This document shows, piece by piece, positions 35,684 to 44,824 of a stretch of DNA of 64,000 bases. Positions within the stretch are counted from its first letter, which is position 1. Every line of letters begins with the position of its first letter. Location of the stretch: contig DAORJK010000006.1 of NCBI GenBank assembly GCA_035438985.1, positions 87,924-151,923 on the forward strand, read 5' to 3'. The stretch is from UBA4408 sp002389785 (GTDB lineage Bacteria > Bacteroidota > Bacteroidia > UBA4408). The translations under genes were made by a program, and so were the position numbers. Below the pieces are notes generated by a model. The model saw only the letters and a program-made list of their open reading frames with translations, searched no databases and had not been told where the DNA came from.

Positions 35684-37078
35684 ATGAAAATCAGAATCGA
35701 AAAAGACACCATGGGAGCTGTTGAAGTTCCGGCAGATAAATACTGGGGCGCACAAACTGAACGCTCACGAAACAATTTTAAAATTGGTCCGGAAGCAAGC
35801 ATGCCCAAAGAAATCATTTACGCATTTGCTTACCTAAAAAAAGCAGCCGCTCACGCCAATTGCGATTTAAAAGTATTGAGCAGCGAAAAACGCGATTTAA
35901 TTTCAAAAGTATGTGATGAAATTTTAACTAAAAGTCTTGACGATCAGTTTCCTTTAGTTATTTGGCAAACCGGAAGCGGTACCCAAAGTAACATGAACGT
36001 AAACGAAGTGGTTGCCTACAGAGCACACGTGCTATCCGGTGGTAAACTTGACGACGAAAAAAAGATTCTTCATCCCAACGATGATGTAAATAAATCACAG
36101 TCGAGCAACGATACTTATCCTACTGCCATGCACATTGCTGCCTATAAACAAGCAATAGATTGTACATTGCCGGGCATGAAAAAATTGAGAGATACCTTAA
36201 AAAGCAAATCTGATTCCTTTCAATCAATTGTAAAAACCGGGCGTACACATTTTATGGATGCTACTCCTTTAACACTTGGGCAAGAGTTTAGTGGCTATGT
36301 GCAACAACTTGACAACAGCATGCGCGCCATTAAAAATGCGCTCGAAATGGTTGCTGAATTGGCACTTGGTGGAACTGCGGTTGGTACCGGATTAAATACT
36401 CCCAAAGGCTACGATGTACTGGTGGCAAAAAAAATTGCTGAGTTTACCGGTTTACCCTTTGTAACCGCCCCCAATAAATTTGAAGCTTTGGCTGCCCATG
36501 ATGCCATGGTTGAATTGTCGGGTGCATACAAACGTGCGGCAGTTGCTTTGATGAAAATTGCCAATGATGTGCGCATATTATCTTCCGGTCCTCGCTGTGG
36601 AATTGGAGAAATTATCATTCCTGATAACGAACCCGGATCTTCTATCATGCCGGGAAAAGTTAATCCTACTCAACCGGAAGCTCTTACCATGGTTTGTGCA
36701 CAAGTAATGGGAAATGATGTTGCTGTTGGAATTGGAGGAAGTAACGGGCATTTTGAATTGAATGTATTTAAACCGCTCATCGCAGCAAATGTGCTGCAAT
36801 CGGGCCGATTAATTGGCGATGCTTGTGTTTCGTTTGAAGAAAAATGTGCACGCGGAATTGAACCCAATTTAGACGCAATTCAACACAACCTCGAAAATTC
36901 ATTGATGTTGGTTACAGCGTTAAATCCTCATATAGGCTACGAAAATGCTGCTAAAATTGCTAAAAAAGCACACAAGGAAAATACCACCTTACGCAAAGCT
37001 GCAATCGAATTAGGCTTGCTTACCGATCAGCAATTTACCGATTGGGTTAAACCCGAAGACATGTGTGGTACACTTTAG
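35684..37078 (+). CDS. fumC: Fumarate hydratase, class II
   Basis: A 464-residue homotetrameric fumarase that interconverts fumarate and malate in the TCA cycle. The superfamily signature G-S-S-I-M-P-G-K-V-N-P is present, as are S-S-N-D-T-Y-P-T, T-G-R-T-H-F-M-D-A-T-P and the family start M-G-x-V-E-V-P-A-D-K-Y-W-G-A-Q-T. Class II enzymes have no iron-sulfur cluster. Length is normal. Its end overlaps by 14 bp a small envelope protein gene that begins at a GTG. The malate it makes could feed MaeB, encoded elsewhere in the window. Confidence 0.97.
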   Translation: MKIRIEKDTMGAVEVPADKYWGAQTERSRNNFKIGPEASMPKEIIYAFAYLKKAAAHANCDLKVLSSEKRDLISKVCDEILTKSLDDQFPLVIWQTGSGTQSNMNVNEVVAYRAHVLSGGKLDDEKKILHPNDDVNKSQSSNDTYPTAMHIAAYKQAIDCTLPGMKKLRDTLKSKSDSFQSIVKTGRTHFMDATPLTLGQEFSGYVQQLDNSMRAIKNALEMVAELALGGTAVGTGLNTPKGYDVLVAKKIAEFTGLPFVTAPNKFEALAAHDAMVELSGAYKRAAVALMKIANDVRILSSGPRCGIGEIIIPDNEPGSSIMPGKVNPTQPEALTMVCAQVMGNDVAVGIGGSNGHFELNVFKPLIAANVLQSGRLIGDACVSFEEKCARGIEPNLDAIQHNLENSLMLVTALNPHIGYENAAKIAKKAHKENTTLRKAAIELGLLTDQQFTDWVKPEDMCGTL

Positions 37079-37664
37079 TCGTTTTCAATTGAAACATAGA
37101 CTCCTTCTTTTGCTAGTAATTTCTTGTGTATATCTTAGGGGATATGCACAAGAAAACAATGCAAAAAACCCAAAAGAAGAAATCACCATTAAAAAAGACC
37201 GATTTCTAAAAAAAACAAATTGGATAACCTTGGGGTGGGGATATGCTCAAAAATTAAACTCTTTTGAAGCCTGTTTTCCGGGCTCCTTAAATGCATACTT
37301 TCATGTAAAACAAGTGTATTTTAACGCAGGTATAATGCGCAGTAAACTAGATGTTTTGGTAGCAAAATACAGTGGAGATTTTTTGACAGATATTCACGGT
37401 ACAGTAGGTTTTAGAACCGAAACCCGTAAAAACAATTTTTCCTACTTTGCCGGTCCTAGTTACGTGCATGGTTTACTCGATTCCTCTACCACTTATAAAG
37501 GTATTGGAGCTTATGCAGAAATTCAATATATCCAAAAAATCTATTACGATATAGGTATTGGCTCTTCAGTATTTATAAATTACAACCGATTTTTTCCGGT
37601 ACTTGGAATCAGACTTGACATTTATTTCAGTAATGCTTTTAGGGGTAGGAAAACTGATGAATAG
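37065..37664 (+). CDS. Small secreted or outer-membrane protein of unknown function
   Basis: A 199-residue protein with a signal peptide (hydrophobic L-L-L-L-L-V-I-S-C-V-Y-L, cleavage near Y-A-Q) followed by alternating strands with aromatic ends (N-W-I-T-L-G-W-G-Y, V-Y-F-N-A-G-I-M, F-S-Y-F-A-G-P-S-Y) that suggest a small beta-barrel. The best start is a GTG at 37065, 14 bp inside fumC; no ATG precedes the signal sequence in this frame. I do not recognise the family. The overlap with fumC suggests co-transcription but no functional link. Confidence 0.7.
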   Translation: MVHFSRFQLKHRLLLLLVISCVYLRGYAQENNAKNPKEEITIKKDRFLKKTNWITLGWGYAQKLNSFEACFPGSLNAYFHVKQVYFNAGIMRSKLDVLVAKYSGDFLTDIHGTVGFRTETRKNNFSYFAGPSYVHGLLDSSTTYKGIGAYAEIQYIQKIYYDIGIGSSVFINYNRFFPVLGIRLDIYFSNAFRGRKTDE

Positions 37665-37834
37665 TACTAGAATTAGCTGAAACCAACAAACCGGCTACCT
37701 CTCTGTAAATAGCTCATTCATAGCATTAATGTAGCTTACAGAGCATCAGTGGACGAAAACCATCCTTGAATTTTTTTTAAATCACGCTCTGCAAATCTTA
37801 ACAAATCTGCAAAAATAAAACGCCAAATTGTTTG

Positions 37835-37842
37835 TAAATTTG
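37835..37842 (+). promoter_or_regulatory. -7 promoter box, possible leaderless start
   Basis: TAAATTTG matches the Bacteroidota -7 box and ends exactly 6 bp before the ATG of the YwqK-like gene. The same 6-bp spacing is seen before queE. No clear -33 TTTG lies 19 bp upstream, so confidence is moderate. Confidence 0.5.
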
Positions 37843-37848
37843 CAGCTT

Positions 37849-38841
37849 ATGAAAAACTACCTTTACCTCCTTCTGTGCTTGTTGCTTGGAAGCAGTTTTA
37901 CCGGCTTTGCTCAAAATAAAAAAGATGCCAAAGGATTGAAGCAAGGAGCCTGGGTGAAAATTGATCCTGCTAAAAAAAATAAACTCTATGAAGGGTCGTT
38001 TGTGGATGATAAACCGAACGGATTGTTTAAGTATTATTTTACATCCGGAAAAATTAAAGCCATTACCACCTATAGCGAAAATGGTACAAAAGCAAGAGCA
38101 ATTTTGTTTGACGAAGCCGGAAATAAAATCTCAGAAGGATGTTACCTAAACGAAAAAAAAGACAGCATCTGGAATTACTATAACCCCGACCATACCTTGA
38201 TTGCACAAGAGAGTTATGTGAATACCAAAAAACACGGTGTATGGCGAGTGTATTATGAAAACGGGAAACTATACGAGGAACAAATCTGGCAAAATGGTGT
38301 TAAAGAAGGTAGCTGGAAACAGTTTTTCAAGAATGGAAATCCGAAAACAGAAGCGACTTATAAAGCAGGTGAATTGGACGGAAGTATGAAGCTCTTTTTT
38401 CCGGATGGAAAATTGGAATTGAACGGAACCTACGTGAATGCTATGCGTGAGGGAAATTGGTTAAATTACTTACCCGGTGGTGATATTAAAACCATAGAGC
38501 ATTACCAATCCGGAACCCTACTTTCAACCGAATACATAAATGGAGTGTTTACAGAAACTTATCCAAACGATGTTATAAAAAGTAGTATTACCTATAAGGA
38601 AGGCAAAAAGAATGGAGCATTTACCGAATATTACAATGCCGGACAATGGAAAAGAAGGTTGAAGCCCGCAGTTGATGATTTTCCTGCAGAAGAGGAAGAA
38701 TATTTTGAAGGTCAACAAATTAAACAACAAGGCAATTACCTCAACAATCAATTACACGGAAAGTTAATTCATTACAAAACCGATGGAAAGATTGAAAAAA
38801 CAGAAGAATACGAAAAAGGGAAATTAGTTTCCTCCAAATAA
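37849..38841 (+). CDS. Secreted YwqK/MORN-type repeat protein
   Basis: A 330-residue protein when started at the ATG at 37849 (M-K-N-Y-L-Y-L-L); an in-frame TTG at 37828 would put seven extra residues before the signal peptide and overlap the -7 box. After the signal peptide come about ten repeats of the pattern G-x-W-x-x-Y-Y-x-N-G-x-x-x-x-x-x-x-Y-x-x-G, typical of MORN/YwqK-like repeats. In Bacillus, YwqK is annotated as an antitoxin, but Bacteroidota carry many exported versions with no known toxin, so that label should not be used here. The role is unknown; the repeats form an extended beta-solenoid-like surface. mnmA follows 13 bp downstream. Confidence 0.87.
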   Translation: MKNYLYLLLCLLLGSSFTGFAQNKKDAKGLKQGAWVKIDPAKKNKLYEGSFVDDKPNGLFKYYFTSGKIKAITTYSENGTKARAILFDEAGNKISEGCYLNEKKDSIWNYYNPDHTLIAQESYVNTKKHGVWRVYYENGKLYEEQIWQNGVKEGSWKQFFKNGNPKTEATYKAGELDGSMKLFFPDGKLELNGTYVNAMREGNWLNYLPGGDIKTIEHYQSGTLLSTEYINGVFTETYPNDVIKSSITYKEGKKNGAFTEYYNAGQWKRRLKPAVDDFPAEEEEYFEGQQIKQQGNYLNNQLHGKLIHYKTDGKIEKTEEYEKGKLVSSK

Positions 38842-38854
38842 TTAAGTAGTAAAA

Positions 38855-39940
38855 ATGAGTAGTAAAGGAAGAATATTGGTTGCCATGAGTGGAGGAATTG
38901 ACAGTTCAATTGCTGCTTTATTGTTGCACGAAGAAGGTTATGAAGTTGTTGGAATCACAATGAAAACATGGGATTATACAAGTTCAGGTGCTTCTAAAAA
39001 AGAAACCGGTTGCTGTAGTTTGGATTCGATCAACGATGCTCGCAGCATTGCGGTAGACAATGGTTTTCATCACATTATTTTAGATATACGGGATGAATTT
39101 GGTGATTATATCATCGACAATTTTGTAGACGAATACCTCGCAGGACGAACACCCAACCCTTGTGTGCTTTGCAATACGCATATTAAGTGGGAGGCATTAC
39201 TGAAGCGTGCCAATCAATTAAATTGCGAATTTATAGCCACCGGTCACTATGCAAATGTTCGTTTAGAAAATAACCGCTATGTTATTTCTAAAGGTCTAGA
39301 CGAAGCTAAGGATCAAAGTTATGTGCTGTGGGGGCTTAGTCAGGAAAGTTTGAAACGCACGAAATTTCCGCTTGGAAAATTCCATAAAAGTGCCATAAAA
39401 AAAATGGCCATCGATCGTGGATTAGTTGATTTGGCTAATAAAAGTGAGAGTTACGAAATATGCTTTGTTCCGGATAATGATTACCGGGCCTTTTTAAAAC
39501 ACAAGGTAACCGGACTGGAAGAAAAAGTGAATGGCGGTAATTTTATGAGTACCGATGGAAAAATATTGGGTAAGCATAAGGGCTATCCTTTTTATACCAT
39601 TGGTCAACGAAAAGGTTTGGAAATTGCTGTTGGTGAACCACTTTTTGTAACCGAAATAATTCCGGAAATTAATACGGTAGTGCTTGGAAAAAAGGAAGAC
39701 CTTGAGAAAAAGGAAATGACTGTGCGTAATTATAATTTAATAAAATACGCTACTTTAGGAGAAGGCATGGAGTTTTTAACCAAAATAAGGTACAAAGATG
39801 CTGGCACTTTGGCAACCGTGCGAGAAGATAATGGGAAGGCTAAGGTGTTGTTTCACAAAGAAGTTTCGGCGATAGCTCCGGGACAATCTGCCGTATTTTA
39901 TGAAGGGAACGATTTGGTTGGAGGCGGTTTTATTATGTAA
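38855..39940 (+). CDS. mnmA: tRNA-uridine 2-sulfurtransferase MnmA
   Basis: A 361-residue enzyme that thiolates the wobble uridine U34 of Lys, Glu and Gln tRNAs. The PP-loop S-G-G-I-D-S-S binds ATP near residue 12. The catalytic nucleophile is C103 in N-P-C-V-L-C, and the sulfur-relay Cys is in S-Y-E-I-C-F-V. A conserved G-T-G-H-Y-A-type segment reads A-T-G-H-Y-A here. Length is normal. It sits between the YwqK-like protein and a lipoprotein with gaps of 13 and 9 bp, probably in one transcript. The older symbol is trmU. Confidence 0.97.
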   Translation: MSSKGRILVAMSGGIDSSIAALLLHEEGYEVVGITMKTWDYTSSGASKKETGCCSLDSINDARSIAVDNGFHHIILDIRDEFGDYIIDNFVDEYLAGRTPNPCVLCNTHIKWEALLKRANQLNCEFIATGHYANVRLENNRYVISKGLDEAKDQSYVLWGLSQESLKRTKFPLGKFHKSAIKKMAIDRGLVDLANKSESYEICFVPDNDYRAFLKHKVTGLEEKVNGGNFMSTDGKILGKHKGYPFYTIGQRKGLEIAVGEPLFVTEIIPEINTVVLGKKEDLEKKEMTVRNYNLIKYATLGEGMEFLTKIRYKDAGTLATVREDNGKAKVLFHKEVSAIAPGQSAVFYEGNDLVGGGFIM

Positions 39941-39949
39941 TTTTATGAA

Positions 39950-40657
39950 ATGAAAAACAAGCTGCTACTCACTTTGGTATATATTGCACTGATTGTTACT
40001 GCTTGTAAAAAAGATAAAGCAGTGGAAGCAGTAGATATTGGCTACAATTATTTTCCTGTTGAAGTTGGTCGATATGTGGTGTATCAAGTAGATTCGATTT
40101 CGTACAACGATTTTTTTACCCCGGTTAAAATTGATACTGCACACTTTCAGTTGAAAGAAGTGATAGAGTCGGTATTTACCGATAATGAAGGACGCGAAAG
40201 TGAACGTATTGAACGTTACGTGCGCTACGCCGATACTTTGCCATGGAGTTTACGAGATGTGTGGTATCAAACACGCAGTACCACAAAAGCCGAAAAAGTG
40301 GAAGAAAATGTACGATTTATTAGATTGACTTTTCCCACCCGTAATAATCAAAAGTGGAATGGCAATGCACTCAATACCATTGGAACTTATTCCTATGAAT
40401 ATAAATCGGTAGATACTAAGAAAACGGTGAATGGCAATGTATTCGATTCAACACTAACCGTGAATCAAATACTAGATTCGAATCTTATTGAAAAAAAATA
40501 TCAAGTAGAAATATATGCTAAAAATGTTGGTATGATTTACAAGCGATTTGTAGATGTGCAGGACAAAGGCATTACAATTGAACCCGGCCCATTGTCAAAT
40601 CGCATTGATGCCGGCACAGACTATACTTATAGAATAATTGAATACGGAAAACAATAA
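39950..40657 (+). CDS. Lipoprotein of unknown function
   Basis: A 235-residue protein with a lipoprotein signal (M-K-N-K-L-L-L-T-L then I-V-T-A-C, lipidated Cys at residue 19). The K-K-D-K after the Cys is a common Bacteroidota lipoprotein start. The mature part is rich in beta-strand sequence (Y-F-P-V-E-V-G-R-Y-V-V-Y-Q-V-D-S). No enzyme motif was seen. It lies between mnmA and a T9SS-exported subtilase (16 bp), so it is likely co-transcribed with them. Function is unknown. Confidence 0.84.
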   Translation: MKNKLLLTLVYIALIVTACKKDKAVEAVDIGYNYFPVEVGRYVVYQVDSISYNDFFTPVKIDTAHFQLKEVIESVFTDNEGRESERIERYVRYADTLPWSLRDVWYQTRSTTKAEKVEENVRFIRLTFPTRNNQKWNGNALNTIGTYSYEYKSVDTKKTVNGNVFDSTLTVNQILDSNLIEKKYQVEIYAKNVGMIYKRFVDVQDKGITIEPGPLSNRIDAGTDYTYRIIEYGKQ

Positions 40658-40673
40658 TTAACTGTAACCCAAC

Positions 40674-42335
40674 ATGAAAAAAATTTTCTCTATCTATCTT
40701 TTGTTTTTAAGCGCAATTCAAGTATTTGCGCAAAGCGATAAATACGTGGTTTATTTTACCGATAAAAATGGCAGTCCCTACTCTATCTCCAATCCTTCGG
40801 CATATCTATCACCAAGGGCAATTCAGCGCAGAGCCATTCAAAATATACCGATACAAACCGACGACCTTCCGGTGAATCAAACTTATATCAATCAGGTTTC
40901 GGCGATTGGCGTTACAGTGTTAAATGTGTCTAAATGGTTCAATGCTATTTCAATTCAAACTTCCGATACCAATAAGTTGAACAGCGTGAAAAATTTACCC
41001 TTTGTAGTTGGAACACAGGTGATGAATCGCCAACAAAAACTTAAAAAGGAAGAACCCATCACCAAATTCGACTTTGAAGCTAAATTACCAAGCATTGTTA
41101 GTTCGGCCAATCGCAGTAATAGTTTAAATTACGGACAAGCACTTAATCAAATTCAAATGTTAGGGGGTGATTTATTGCATGACTTAGGATATCAAGGACA
41201 AGGAACTGTGATAGCCGTTTTAGATGCAGGCTTTACGGATGTTGACAACATGATTGTATTTGATAGTTTGCGAGCAGGAAACCAAATTTTGGGGACTCGT
41301 AATTTTGTTGATGGAGGAACGTTTGTTTATGGTTTTAATTCACATGGCACTTCGGTACTTAGTACAATGGGCGCTAATATTCCGGGAACCTTTGTTGGAA
41401 CGGCTCCCAAAGCAAGTTATTACTTGATTCGTACCGAAGACGTTTCATCCGAAACTCCAATTGAAGAATTTAACTGGCTTTCGGGAGTTGAATATGCTGA
41501 TAGTGTGGGAGCTGATGTAATTAATTCGTCGCTGGGTTATACCACTTTCGATAACCCTGCATTAAATCATACATATGCCGATCAAAACGGTCATACAAAT
41601 ATTAGTGCACGAGCAGCTTCACGCTGTGCCAGTAAAGGAATTGTTGTGGTTGTAGCTGCAGGAAATGAAGGCAGTAGCTTTTTTCACTACATCAGTTCAC
41701 CGGCTGATGCCGATAGTATTTTGGCTATCGGTGCTGTTGATGGTCAAGGAAACTATGCGGGTTTTAGTTCAACCGGACCGTCTTATGATGGACGTATCAA
41801 ACCTAATGTTGCAGCTCAGGGTTCAGGAACTACCGTAGCTTATCCGGGTGGAAACATTGGTGGAGGTAGTGGAACTTCTTTTGCATCGCCTGTTACTGCC
41901 GGGATGGTTGCTTGTTTGCGTCAAGCCAATCCTACAAAAAATTACCTGCAAATTATTGATGGAGTTCAACAAAGTGCCAGTCAATATTCAAATCCCGACA
42001 GTTTAAAGGGCTATGGAATACCCAATTTTAATTTGGCAAACTTGCTTATTTCCGGAATTAAAGTAAACGATAAAACCAGTTATGGATTGAAGAATGTGTT
42101 TCCAAATCCTTTTTCAAACCAACTTGAATTTATTTATAATTCGCCCGAAAATCAAGATTTACAAGTACAATTGGTGGATCTTAGCGGACGCATTGTATTT
42201 GATGCAACACAAAAAGTTTACGGACGCAATTTTAATTTAATACAACTCGAAAGCAGTGCCATCGCAAAAGGTTTTTATACTTTGCGTGTTAACGGAAATC
42301 AAGGAAAGTTTGAGAAAAAAGTTGTAAAAAACTAG
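40674..42335 (+). CDS. Secreted S8 (subtilisin-like) serine protease with T9SS type A sorting domain
   Basis: A 553-residue protease. Signal peptide to about residue 20 (I-Q-V-F-A-Q), an N-terminal propeptide-like region to about 150, then the S8 domain with the catalytic triad D184 (V-L-D-A-G), H224 (N-S-H-G-T-S) and S402 (G-T-S-F-A-S-P), plus the oxyanion Asn331 (A-A-G-N-E-G). A T9SS type A sorting domain occupies about 473-553 (N-V-F-P-N-P-F-S-N, then G-F-Y-T-L-R-V and a lysine-rich end). It is therefore secreted through SprA and its sorting domain removed or attached. All catalytic residues are present. Its stop codon overlaps that of the convergent gene. Confidence 0.95.
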   Translation: MKKIFSIYLLFLSAIQVFAQSDKYVVYFTDKNGSPYSISNPSAYLSPRAIQRRAIQNIPIQTDDLPVNQTYINQVSAIGVTVLNVSKWFNAISIQTSDTNKLNSVKNLPFVVGTQVMNRQQKLKKEEPITKFDFEAKLPSIVSSANRSNSLNYGQALNQIQMLGGDLLHDLGYQGQGTVIAVLDAGFTDVDNMIVFDSLRAGNQILGTRNFVDGGTFVYGFNSHGTSVLSTMGANIPGTFVGTAPKASYYLIRTEDVSSETPIEEFNWLSGVEYADSVGADVINSSLGYTTFDNPALNHTYADQNGHTNISARAASRCASKGIVVVVAAGNEGSSFFHYISSPADADSILAIGAVDGQGNYAGFSSTGPSYDGRIKPNVAAQGSGTTVAYPGGNIGGGSGTSFASPVTAGMVACLRQANPTKNYLQIIDGVQQSASQYSNPDSLKGYGIPNFNLANLLISGIKVNDKTSYGLKNVFPNPFSNQLEFIYNSPENQDLQVQLVDLSGRIVFDATQKVYGRNFNLIQLESSAIAKGFYTLRVNGNQGKFEKKVVKN

Positions 42336-43165
42336 TTCACTACCACCCGCTTACTTTGCATGCCTTTTGAAGTGCTTAGTTGCAAGATGTAAATTCCTTT
42401 TTGCAAACTTGAAATATCAATTGGTTCATTGTTGTAATCAGTGGTTGAATAAACTTGTTTTCCTAGAATACTAAACAAAGAAATATGTGCTCCTCTCAAG
42501 TATGCTGCATTTTGTAATGACAATTTAGTGTCGTTAACAATTACCGAAAAATTACTAAGCCCCGCAGTTTCTTCCAGCGAACTTGGAAGTACATAATATA
42601 CTTTAATAGTTGCATGATCGTATTGCGCTAATTGAGCGAAGTCGGTGTTTTTTACCCTAACCATAAATCCAAACATGGCGTTATTAATGTCTTGAGCAGT
42701 CCAAGTGCTACCCCACAAATTGGTTGAATCACCATAATTAACGTAGGTTAAACTATTAGGCCATTGTAAGTTATTCGCCAGATTCAATCCAACCGGAAGA
42801 CCTGCTTTAGTTAACATAACAACTGAATCCTTAATATTTGGCAATGGGTTAGAAATCATCTTTCGCAAGCGAAGTACAATACCGCTAACGATAGCATTGG
42901 ACGGAATTGAAAAATTAAAACCATTGACATATGCTTCCTTTGAATAAAAGCAAAAATTACTGTTTGGACAAAGGGGATAATCGGTTAAATCGGTATAGGC
43001 AACACTGTTGTCGCCGGCAGTATTAAAACCTTGCAAATTGGGAAAATTGGCCCCGCTTCCTGATGTGGATCCAGTAGTTGGACTATTGGGACCTGCACTT
43101 TGTGCATTTACTGTTAAAGTTGCTGCACTTAATAAAAGTGTTACAAATAGTATAGATATTCTCAT
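42332..43165 (-). CDS. Secreted protein with T9SS type A sorting domain
   Basis: A 277-residue exported protein. A signal peptide ends near A-Q-S; a Gly/Ser/Thr/Pro-rich linker (about 22-42) follows. The middle is a beta-sandwich-like domain of unknown family (P-S-N-A-I-V-S-G-I-V-L-R-L-R-K, then Y-D-H-A-T-I-K-V-Y-Y). The last 75 residues are a T9SS type A sorting domain with I-S-L-F-S-I-L-G-K-Q-V-Y and G-I-Y-I-L-Q-L-S. It shares four bases with the stop of the convergent subtilase. Beyond it lies the repeat-rich region. No catalytic role can be assigned. Confidence 0.87.
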   Translation of the reverse strand: MRISILFVTLLLSAATLTVNAQSAGPNSPTTGSTSGSGANFPNLQGFNTAGDNSVAYTDLTDYPLCPNSNFCFYSKEAYVNGFNFSIPSNAIVSGIVLRLRKMISNPLPNIKDSVVMLTKAGLPVGLNLANNLQWPNSLTYVNYGDSTNLWGSTWTAQDINNAMFGFMVRVKNTDFAQLAQYDHATIKVYYVLPSSLEETAGLSNFSVIVNDTKLSLQNAAYLRGAHISLFSILGKQVYSTTDYNNEPIDISSLQKGIYILQLSTSKGMQSKRVVVN

Positions 43166-43292
43166 AGATTATATTTTTCACAAAACTATTGATTTTACTT
43201 GCTATTAAAACACGTCGATTCAAAAAATATATAGGGAGAACAAGTACCTTATTATGAGAACCTATGAATTTCAGTACCAATTTATTTCTAAA

Positions 43293-43664
43293 AAAATCAG
43301 GGTCAGTCTGAGCGGAGTCGAAGACCGTGTGTTGGGCAATTGACATAGTCTATGAAACTACTAGTTTAGANNNNNNNNNNNNNNNNNNNNNNNNNNNNNN
43401 NNNNNNNNNNNNNNNNNNNNNNNNNNNNNNNNNNNNNNNNNNNNNNNNNNNNNNNNNNNNNNNNNNNNNNTTAAATCAATTGTTTAAAACACATTTTAAG
43501 CTAAAAATCAGGGTCAGTCTGAGCGGAGTCGAAGACCGTGTGTTGGCCAATTGACATAGTCTATGAAACTACTAGTTTAGATTAAATCAATTGTTTAAAA
43601 CACATTTTAAGCTAAAAATCAGGGTCAGTCTGAGCGGAGTCGAAGACCGTGTGTTAGCCAATTG
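43293..43664. repeat. 111-bp tandem repeat array interrupted by assembly gap
   Basis: Three copies of a 111-bp unit are visible; the landmark GGGTCAGTCT occurs at 43300, 43511 and 43622. Each carries the core AGTCTGAGCGGAGTCGAAGA, which I recall as a common intergenic repeat of Bacteroidota. Removing the 100 Ns at 43371-43470 joins the flanks into one exact unit (71 + 40 = 111 bp), so the gap stands for an unknown number of further units. The copies differ mainly near GTGTTGGGC/GTGTTGGCC/GTGTTAGCC. The third copy breaks off after CAATTG. No coding function is seen. Confidence 0.9.
43371..43470. other. Scaffold gap of 100 Ns
   Basis: Exactly 100 undetermined bases, a standard placeholder size. 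The gap falls inside the 111-bp tandem array, and both edges are in phase with the unit, so the hidden sequence is most likely more copies of it. Confidence 0.98.
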
Positions 43665-43805
43665 GAGGGTATTTTTAGTATACTAGAAATCTTCTAAATG
43701 ATTCCTTTTTACAAATCGAAAATTATTTCCAATGCTTCAAAAATATTCGCTAGTTAAAATCCAATCTGCCAAGAAATAAAAATCTGCTTGGTTATTATTT
43801 TCAAC

Positions 43806-44312
43806 CTATTTCTTTGTCACTGGAATCCAAATCTCTTCCTCTGAATCGGGTGAGGTATTGCTATACTTTTCACCCAGTAGCTCAAAATGTGGTGCTTGTC
43901 TTAATTCATAGCCCGAAGCAGGTAACCATTCTTCAAATATCATCCTGAAAAATGGAGCAGCATTCATAACAGCGCCCTTGTAAGGAAATACTGCATAGGT
44001 GCCGCCCTGCAATTCAAACGTCTCAAAACCATCAGGTAGACTATCCACCTGTGAAACTTCCACTGCGGCCCACTTTTCAAAATTTGCAGCAATGTTAAAA
44101 GGAACAAATTTAAATTGATCGGGATATACCTGCATTGAAATAAGGTCGCTAGTAACTTTATGCTGTATTTGATTTCGTTGGGGCATAAAACTTTTCCACA
44201 ATTCGGCGGTGCGGTTGTTTTGTATGCTCATGTTTAAATGCTTGCCTACAAGTAATTTGGGAATAAGCATCTTTATTTCAGGTTCTACCATTTTTAATTT
44301 TATTACCAACAT
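43806..44312 (-). CDS. GyrI-like effector-binding domain protein
   Basis: A 168-residue protein of the GyrI-like/AraC effector-binding fold. It has two related halves with the family look of P-x-x-L-V-G-K-H-L-x-M-S (about 19-30) and F-E-L-Q-G-G-T-Y-A-V-F-P-Y-K-G (about 100-115), and ends with E-E-I-W-I-P-V. Such stand-alone domains bind small hydrophobic molecules. No DNA-binding domain is fused. An internal ATG at residue 8 is an alternative start. Its 5' region has been copied twice in the 256-bp array directly upstream, and this full-length gene is the distal, intact copy. Confidence 0.87.
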   Translation of the reverse strand: MLVIKLKMVEPEIKMLIPKLLVGKHLNMSIQNNRTAELWKSFMPQRNQIQHKVTSDLISMQVYPDQFKFVPFNIAANFEKWAAVEVSQVDSLPDGFETFELQGGTYAVFPYKGAVMNAAPFFRMIFEEWLPASGYELRQAPHFELLGEKYSNTSPDSEEEIWIPVTKK

Positions 44313-44328
44313 AGATACGTTTTTGTTC

Positions 44329-44568
44329 CTAAATTTTGAACGAATGACTTCGAATTAAAATTTTCGTTTGACTAGTAACAATTATTGGAACGCAGATTTC
44401 GCGGATTATTATGATTATCGCTGATTTGATTTCGTTGGGCATAAAACTTTTCCACAATTCGGCGGTGCGGTTGTTTTGTATGCTCATGTTTAAATGCTTG
44501 CCTACAAGTAATTTGGGAATAAGCATCTTTATTTCAGGTTCTACCATTTTTAATTTTATTACCAACAT
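44329..44568 (-). pseudogene. Truncated GyrI-like gene copy (first duplicate)
   Basis: A 79-codon frame whose first 44 residues equal those of the GyrI-like protein at 43806-44312. It then runs 35 residues into the spacer repeat, after loss of one G changed the frame at P44. It cannot fold as the full domain. It is part of the 256-bp tandem array and is identical to the copy at 44585-44824. Because its 5' flank is also duplicated, it may still be transcribed. Confidence 0.83.
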
Positions 44569-44584
44569 AGATACGTTTTTGTTC

Positions 44585-44824
44585 CTAAATTTTGAACGAA
44601 TGACTTCGAATTAAAATTTTCGTTTGACTAGTAACAATTATTGGAACGCAGATTTCGCGGATTATTATGATTATCGCTGATTTGATTTCGTTGGGCATAA
44701 AACTTTTCCACAATTCGGCGGTGCGGTTGTTTTGTATGCTCATGTTTAAATGCTTGCCTACAAGTAATTTGGGAATAAGCATCTTTATTTCAGGTTCTAC
44801 CATTTTTAATTTTATTACCAACAT
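44585..44824 (-). pseudogene. Truncated GyrI-like gene copy (second duplicate)
   Basis: Identical in sequence to the 79-codon fragment at 44329-44568 and displaced from it by exactly 256 bp. It keeps the start codon and first 44 codons of the GyrI-like gene and then reads the spacer. It is a by-product of tandem duplication rather than a functional gene. Confidence 0.83.

Noticed and set aside
37849..38841. Antitoxin label for the YwqK-like protein
   Set aside because: It has a signal peptide and no toxin gene next to it; the repeats alone do not support a toxin-antitoxin role.
43327..43554. Plus-strand frame running through the N gap
   Set aside because: Its length comes from undetermined bases; the known parts are tandem repeat sequence.
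43293..43664. CRISPR array
   Set aside because: The period is 111 bp, the whole unit is repeated without unique spacers, and no cas gene is nearby.
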